The notes under the pieces were generated by a model. It did not search any database, was not told the DNA's origin, and saw only the letters and a program-made list of their open reading frames with translations. A program made the position numbers and the translations under genes. From positions 1 through 18,494 of the forward strand of contig CAYGPQ010000087.1 of the NCBI GenBank assembly GCA_964351775.1: a stretch of DNA of 18,494 nt, written 5' to 3'. This DNA comes from Kordia sp964351775. GTDB lineage: Bacteria > Bacteroidota > Bacteroidia > Flavobacteriales > Flavobacteriaceae. The stretch's first letter is position 1; each line of letters begins with the position of its first letter. Of this stretch, positions 14,648 to 18,494 are shown piece after piece.

Positions 14648-15926
14648 TGCTATATACTTTTAATAGATTGATATACAATTCTTTCCATTCTAAATTACGT
14701 TCAGAAAGTACTACATTGTGAAATATAGGTATAAAAGTACCATTTACTTCTTGCACATGCGACACCATTTTCATGATTTCATTGGTGAAAATTTCAGCAT
14801 CGGGATTGCTGCCATATTCCATACAAAATGGATGTACTTTTAAAGGTGTTTGAATTTCCATGCCGATGTCATAAAAGTAAAACGGACTGCACGTTCCAGC
14901 ACGAAATCCGTTTGTATTGCGATAGCCCATAGAATAATCTTCTGAAATCTCTAAATCGATTAGATTTCTATAAAATTGTGGCATATTCAACTTATTAAAA
15001 TGTTGACGGGCGCCATCCACAGGTTTGTTGATCGTAGTATTGAGTCGCTTCTTCTCTATTTTTAGTTTTTCAACATTTGTAAATGATTCATAGGAAGCCA
15101 ACAATCCGACTTTGCTGTAATCAGAAACGTTTTTCATCAAGCGAATGAACACATTTTTATAAATAGAAATATTGTGATCGAAGGTTCCATAATCGCCCAA
15201 CTGAAAGAAATAATAGGCGTTGGTTTTGTATTTTTTGTGCAACGCTATAAACGTTTCAAAATTGTCATAAGGATCTTCTCTCATGCTTACTAATACCGCA
15301 AAACGGTCTATAAAACGTGAAAATTTAAACTGAACAATATCTGTTACAAATCCGCCAAGTGTTCTGATAATGCCACGTTTTTTATACGCATACGCCACCG
15401 GAACATTGATGACAGGCTGATATGAAAAATGACGCGCTTCGGGAACAACCGTTGGAAAAATTTTCAGGAAAATTTTTAGGAATTTCTGACACCAGATATC
15501 TACCACGGGAATGGATAGAAAATTATTTTTAAAACCTAAACTTTCGGCAGCTGTGTAGCGTCCGTGTGCATCTTTTACATACGGTAAGTATTCTTCATAT
15601 CTACTCAAGAGATAAAAACTAGCCGCAAAAATATCAAATGGAATTGTGCTTTTTTCGGCAGTGGGAAAGAAACAAGGCGTTTCATCCCATTGTTGAATGG
15701 AAATATCAACTTCTCCAATTCCTTGCACAAATAATAAGTCCTGACTGCGTACAAAAAATTCGTCGCCAAGCGGTTGTTTTGCGTATGACATTTTCACTTC
15801 ATTATGCGCAATAAAGGTTTCTATTTTCGTTGTAAAATCGACAGGAATCCCTAATATTCGCGTAATTAAGTGTTTGAATGTATACCGTAATCTTGGTGTA
15901 ATTTTTTGTGTGTATACTAACAGCAT
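14640..15926 (-). CDS. DUF7033 / polysaccharide-deacetylase-like protein, probable pseudoenzyme
   Basis: This 428-residue protein has no signal peptide. The N-terminal part (MLLVYTQKITPRLRYTFKHL, 1-20, to ~150) matches the DUF7033 region that precedes a NodB-like deacetylase domain in flavobacterial proteins. The second half keeps family landmarks: DPYD (218-221), YYFFQLGDYG (238-247), RQHF (307-310), YRNLIDLEISEDYSMGYRNT (319-338) and GFRAG (340-344). Positions that hold metal ligands in relatives as I remember them are changed: the DIDNAYAYK motif is NVPVAYAYK here (174-182), and the GIHPSxxS histidine is Leu276 (GLLASYES, 274-281). Catalytic loss therefore seems likely. It overlaps the YjjG gene by 8 bp. 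In relatives the family is linked to surface polysaccharide; that role is not shown here. Confidence 0.85.
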   Translation of the reverse strand: MLLVYTQKITPRLRYTFKHLITRILGIPVDFTTKIETFIAHNEVKMSYAKQPLGDEFFVRSQDLLFVQGIGEVDISIQQWDETPCFFPTAEKSTIPFDIFAASFYLLSRYEEYLPYVKDAHGRYTAAESLGFKNNFLSIPVVDIWCQKFLKIFLKIFPTVVPEARHFSYQPVINVPVAYAYKKRGIIRTLGGFVTDIVQFKFSRFIDRFAVLVSMREDPYDNFETFIALHKKYKTNAYYFFQLGDYGTFDHNISIYKNVFIRLMKNVSDYSKVGLLASYESFTNVEKLKIEKKRLNTTINKPVDGARQHFNKLNMPQFYRNLIDLEISEDYSMGYRNTNGFRAGTCSPFYFYDIGMEIQTPLKVHPFCMEYGSNPDAEIFTNEIMKMVSHVQEVNGTFIPIFHNVVLSERNLEWKELYINLLKVYSNA

Positions 15927-16089
15927 CTAGAACTCATTTAAACTTTTTTAATTTGCTAAAAAATTGCTGTTTTCATTTCTGTATTCGTCTTTTTATCATT
16001 CCGTAACGCTGCTATGCAATTCAAAAAAGTCGTCATCAGAATTGAAAACTTCTAATTTTCGCTTAAATCCTAAAAATTCAAACGAGTTC

Positions 16090-16785
16090 TTAGAGTAAGT
16101 TTTCATCAGCGAAACTAAAATACTCTTTTTCTGTGATAATTAAATGATCTAATACTTTTATATCTATATTTTGGGCACCTAAACTCAATTTCTTGGTAAT
16201 TGCTTTGTCTGCCGCACTTGCTTTTAAAGTTCCCGAAGGATGATTGTGCGCTAAAATAATAGCAACAGCACCAACTTCTAATGCCGTTTTTAGTACCAAA
16301 CGAATATCAACCAAAGTTCCCGTAATACCACCTTTACTCAAGCGTAATTTTTTAAGTACTTTATTGGAATTATTTAGGTAAATGATCCAAAATTCTTCGT
16401 GTGGCAATTCGCCAATAATAGGTTGCATAATTTCGAACACCATTTTGCTCGACGTGATTTTTTTGAGTTCTACTTTGGTTTCTATTTGTCTGCGCTTGCC
16501 CAATTCTAAAGCGGCAATAATGGTGATGGCTTTGACAAGTCCGACTCCTTTAAATTTTTTGAGTTGATCTTTAGACAGCTTTGCGAGTTCGTTCAAATTG
16601 CCGTCAACAGAAGCTAAAATTCGCTTGGAAAGTGAAACGGCACTTTCGTCTTTATTTCCCAATCGGATGAGAATTGCTAATAATTCAGCATCACTCAAGG
16701 CTGTTTTTCCTTTGTCTGCTAATTTTTCACGCGGTCGATCGTCTTTTGACCAATATTTGATCGATTGTAAATGATTGTCTTCCAT
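16090..16785 (-). CDS. radC: RadC family JAMM-domain protein
   Basis: This 231-residue protein has the standard RadC/UPF0758 layout. The N-terminal helix-hairpin-helix region (~18-95, DRPREKLADKGKTALSDAEL) is followed by a JAMM/MPN+ zinc metallohydrolase-like domain (~110-231). The metal motif is intact: Glu131 in HEEFW, His180 and His182 in HNHPSG, and Asp193 in SAAD. Despite the name, a role in DNA repair is not established for this family and its substrate is unknown. One point differs from most members: the usual GSG after LLAILI reads RLG here (41-43). It is a single-gene unit on the minus strand, divergent from the DUF1569 gene across 169 bp. Confidence 0.95.
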   Translation of the reverse strand: MEDNHLQSIKYWSKDDRPREKLADKGKTALSDAELLAILIRLGNKDESAVSLSKRILASVDGNLNELAKLSKDQLKKFKGVGLVKAITIIAALELGKRRQIETKVELKKITSSKMVFEIMQPIIGELPHEEFWIIYLNNSNKVLKKLRLSKGGITGTLVDIRLVLKTALEVGAVAIILAHNHPSGTLKASAADKAITKKLSLGAQNIDIKVLDHLIITEKEYFSFADENLL

Positions 16786-16844
16786 TTTTATTCTTGCTTT
16801 TTCTAAAATTACTAGTTTTTCGCCAAGAAAGTCGTTATGAATTA

Positions 16845-16872
16845 ATAAGCGTCGAAAAAAATGTATAAGCGT
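16845..16872. repeat. pair of ATAAGCGT direct repeats, 20 bp apart
   Basis: ATAAGCGT occurs at 16845-16852 and again at 16865-16872, start to start 20 bp, which is about two helical turns. The pair lies in the divergent region between radC and the DUF1569 gene. The second copy extends to ATAAGCGTTAT, with ATAA/TTAT symmetry. A regulator site is possible, but an 8-mer pair in AT-rich DNA could be chance. Confidence 0.3.
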
Positions 16873-16912
16873 TATTTTTTTGCAATTATTTTCACATTTA
16901 ACACGATTACTG

Positions 16913-16920
16913 TACCTTTA
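16913..16920 (+). promoter_or_regulatory. candidate -7 element of the DUF1569 gene
   Basis: TACCTTTA is a 7-of-8 match to TAnnTTTG, ending 34 bases before the ATG at 16955, which would give a leader of about 30 bases. A TTTG lies at 16879-16882, but the 30-bp spacing is too long for a normal -33 partner. Confidence 0.25.
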
Positions 16921-16954
16921 TTTCTGATTCAATCAATCAAAAAAATACACACCT

Positions 16955-17410
16955 ATGAAATCACTTTTTGACACTGAAACGCATACTGAAATTCTGAGCC
17001 GAATAGAAAATTTAACCGCAACGGCAACTCCTTCTTGGGGAAAAATGTCTGTTGGACAAATGTGTACACATTGTCAAATGCCATTGGAAATTGCACTCGA
17101 AAAACGAACCTTAAGCGGAAAAAAACCAGGTTTTATGAAGCGTTTGGTATTTAAACTATATAAACCTTTAATGTATAATGACAAACCGTGGAGTAAAAAT
17201 TTACCAACCGTGCGCGATTTTGTAGTAACAGAAGCTAAAGACCTAGAAGCTGAAAAAGCGAAATTAGTCGAAATCATTGCTGCTTTTCATCAAGAGAAAG
17301 ACAAACAAGAATGGCCTGCGCATCCAATGTTTGGAACGTTTACACCAGAACAATGGGGAAAAATGCAGTACAAACATTTAGATCATCATTTGACACAGTT
17401 TGATGTTTAG
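16955..17410 (+). CDS. DUF1569 family (DinB-like) protein
   Basis: This 151-residue cytoplasmic protein belongs to DUF1569, a branch of the DinB/YfiT-like four-helix-bundle superfamily whose members often bind a metal and a thiol cofactor. Visible signatures are MKSLFD at the start, WGKMSVGQMCTHC (28-40), and the conserved C-terminal block WPAHPMFGTFTPEQWGKMQY (120-139) followed by KHLDHHLTQF. Candidate metal ligands are His39 and His141/His144/His145. A specific reaction is not known. It is a single-gene unit, divergent from radC and convergent with mpl, with 97 bp of AT-rich DNA between the two 3' ends that holds no clear terminator. The start at 16955 agrees with the family. Confidence 0.9.
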   Translation: MKSLFDTETHTEILSRIENLTATATPSWGKMSVGQMCTHCQMPLEIALEKRTLSGKKPGFMKRLVFKLYKPLMYNDKPWSKNLPTVRDFVVTEAKDLEAEKAKLVEIIAAFHQEKDKQEWPAHPMFGTFTPEQWGKMQYKHLDHHLTQFDV

Positions 17411-17507
17411 TATGAACCATCTGCCAAAACATAATCAATAAACTGATTTTCAATATATTGAGATTGCGATTCAATAATTTCCATTAAAGAAATAATTAAT
17501 ATCGTTA

Positions 17508-18494
17508 TTAACTTATATGCTGTGTAAATTCCGCAAAATCTAATCCTCCATAATTGCCTGAACTCATTAGCAATAAAGCGGTATTGTCTAGTGATTGACT
17601 GAATAAATAGTCTTTAAATGCTGCCGGATCGGTGTAAATAATCAAATCATCACGTTCAAAAGCAGCTGCAATTTGTGCTTCCGAAACTTCCTCCAATTGC
17701 TTGATTTGAACCGCATGCGGCGAATAGAAAACGACCGCTTTGTCCGCTGCGTCTAACGCGCCTTTGTATTCTTTTAAAAATTCGGCATTTAAACTACTAT
17801 AGGTATGCAATTCCAAACACGCCAAAACGGTTCGGTCTGCATATTGTTCTTTTACGGCATTTGTAGTGGCTTTTACTTTGCTTGGCGAATGTGCAAAGTC
17901 TTTATACACTACAGTGGAATTGTGTTCGGCAATTTTTTCCAAACGTTTGCTCGCGCCTTTAAATGTCGAAATTGCTTCATAGAAATCTTCTTCATCCACA
18001 CCAATATGTTGACAAATCCATTTCGCTCCTGCCAGATTGTTTAAGTTGTGTTTCCCGAAGATTTCAATCGGCATATAGCCATCAGGCGTTTCGAGTAAAG
18101 TTTCGCCGTTTTCAATGGTATAATTTGGTGTTTTGTAGCTTAATTTACGAATCGGATTTTGAGAAGTTTCCACCACCCGAACCACCTCAGCATCTTCTTC
18201 ATTGTAATTAATGCTTCCACCTTTTGTGATGGAATCTACAAAGATTTGAAACTGCTCCACATAGTTTTCATAGGTTGGAAATACGTTGATATGATCCCAC
18301 GCAATGCCGCTCAATAAAGCAATATTTGGTTTGTATAAGTGAAATTTTGGACGACGATCAATCGGCGATGATAAATATTCGTCACCTTCCAACACGATAA
18401 AATCGTTTTCTTCTGTGAGATGTACCATCGTGTCAAAACCATCTAATTGTGCGCCTACCATATAATCAACCGCAATATCGTGATAGTTTAATAC
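17508..18494 (-). CDS. mpl: UDP-N-acetylmuramate:L-alanyl-gamma-D-glutamyl-meso-diaminopimelate ligase, 5' end beyond window
   Basis: This is the C-terminal two thirds (about 329 codons) of a Mur-ligase-family enzyme that attaches recycled L-Ala-D-Glu-meso-Dap tripeptide to UDP-MurNAc in the cytoplasm, using ATP. The reading frame is open to the right edge: the codons before the internal Met at 18461 read VLNYHDIAVDY, which fits Mpl, so that Met is not the start. Family features are DYMVGAQLDGFDTM, FIVLEGDEYLSS, LLSGIAWDHINVFPTYENYV (central domain), the FGKHNLNNLAG motif that starts the C-terminal domain region, and VVYKDFAHSPSKVKATTNAV, the Mpl/Mur C-terminal-domain block. The ATP-binding GKTT loop and UDP-binding N-terminal domain lie outside the window. 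Mpl fits better than MurC because of the DFAHSPSK wording. Confidence 0.92.
   Translation of the reverse strand, partial: VLNYHDIAVDYMVGAQLDGFDTMVHLTEENDFIVLEGDEYLSSPIDRRPKFHLYKPNIALLSGIAWDHINVFPTYENYVEQFQIFVDSITKGGSINYNEEDAEVVRVVETSQNPIRKLSYKTPNYTIENGETLLETPDGYMPIEIFGKHNLNNLAGAKWICQHIGVDEEDFYEAISTFKGASKRLEKIAEHNSTVVYKDFAHSPSKVKATTNAVKEQYADRTVLACLELHTYSSLNAEFLKEYKGALDAADKAVVFYSPHAVQIKQLEEVSEAQIAAAFERDDLIIYTDPAAFKDYLFSQSLDNTALLLMSSGNYGGLDFAEFTQHIS

Noticed and set aside
17496..17511. TTAATA-TCGT-TATTAA hairpin over the mpl stop codon as a terminator
   Set aside because: The stem is only A-T pairs and lacks a following T-run in the direction of mpl transcription.
18461..18461. Met at 18461 as the mpl start codon
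   Set aside because: The frame stays open to the window edge and the upstream codons (VLNYHDIAVDY) match Mpl, so the gene is truncated by the window.

Overview
The window is a stretch of AT-rich chromosome from a member of the Bacteroidota, most likely a marine Flavobacteriaceae (Kordia or a near relative is my guess from protein wording, low confidence). The reasons are a SusC/SusD pair, lipoproteins starting MKK with short Cys-ended signal peptides, A-rich leaders instead of Shine-Dalgarno sites, TAnnTTTG-like -7 elements, and DUF5723 and DUF7033 families. All genes look chromosomal. I see no integrase, transposase, phage gene, CRISPR array, tRNA or rRNA.

Layout. 1-474 is a gene-free AT-rich leader. 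475-6749 is a tight four-gene operon: a SusC-like TonB-dependent transporter, a SusD-like lipoprotein, and two surface lipoproteins that look like tandem paralogues with a similar N-terminal half and different Cys-containing C-terminal halves. It closes with a strong intrinsic terminator (6816-6843). There are no glycosidases, peptidases, sigma factors or anti-sigma factors beside it, so its substrate cannot be read from context. Next come rlmB (6860-7600, probably a leaderless message), a convergent rhomboid protease whose stop codon abuts the rlmB stop, a divergent intergenic region with a terminator-like hairpin, an unrecognised lipoprotein with a glycine-rich bacteriocin-like tail (8536-9375), and rarA (9497-10774).

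Between the convergent 3' ends of rarA and the next operon lies the most repeat-rich segment: a heptamer array (TTAGCTG) that begins on the rarA stop codon, followed by two diverged copies of a composite hairpin-type intergenic element (10821-11044). The minus-strand operon 13859-11048 encodes a lipoprotein, a DUF5723 outer-membrane beta-barrel and a secreted protein with a Glu/Val-rich tract. A second minus-strand pair (15926-13961, overlapping by 8 bp) encodes a DUF7033/polysaccharide-deacetylase-like protein that seems to have lost its metal ligands, and a YjjG-type HAD nucleotidase. The window ends with radC (minus), a DUF1569 DinB-like protein (plus) and the 3' part of mpl (minus), a peptidoglycan-recycling ligase that runs off the right edge.

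Read together, the first third is nutrient uptake at the cell surface and the rest is housekeeping (rRNA methylation, replication-fork repair, nucleotide clean-up, cell-wall recycling) mixed with envelope proteins of unknown role. I did not find a clear new multi-gene system. The best candidates for a second look are the deacetylase-like pseudoenzyme, the composite repeats, the lipoprotein with the bacteriocin-like tail and the paralogous SusCD-linked lipoproteins.
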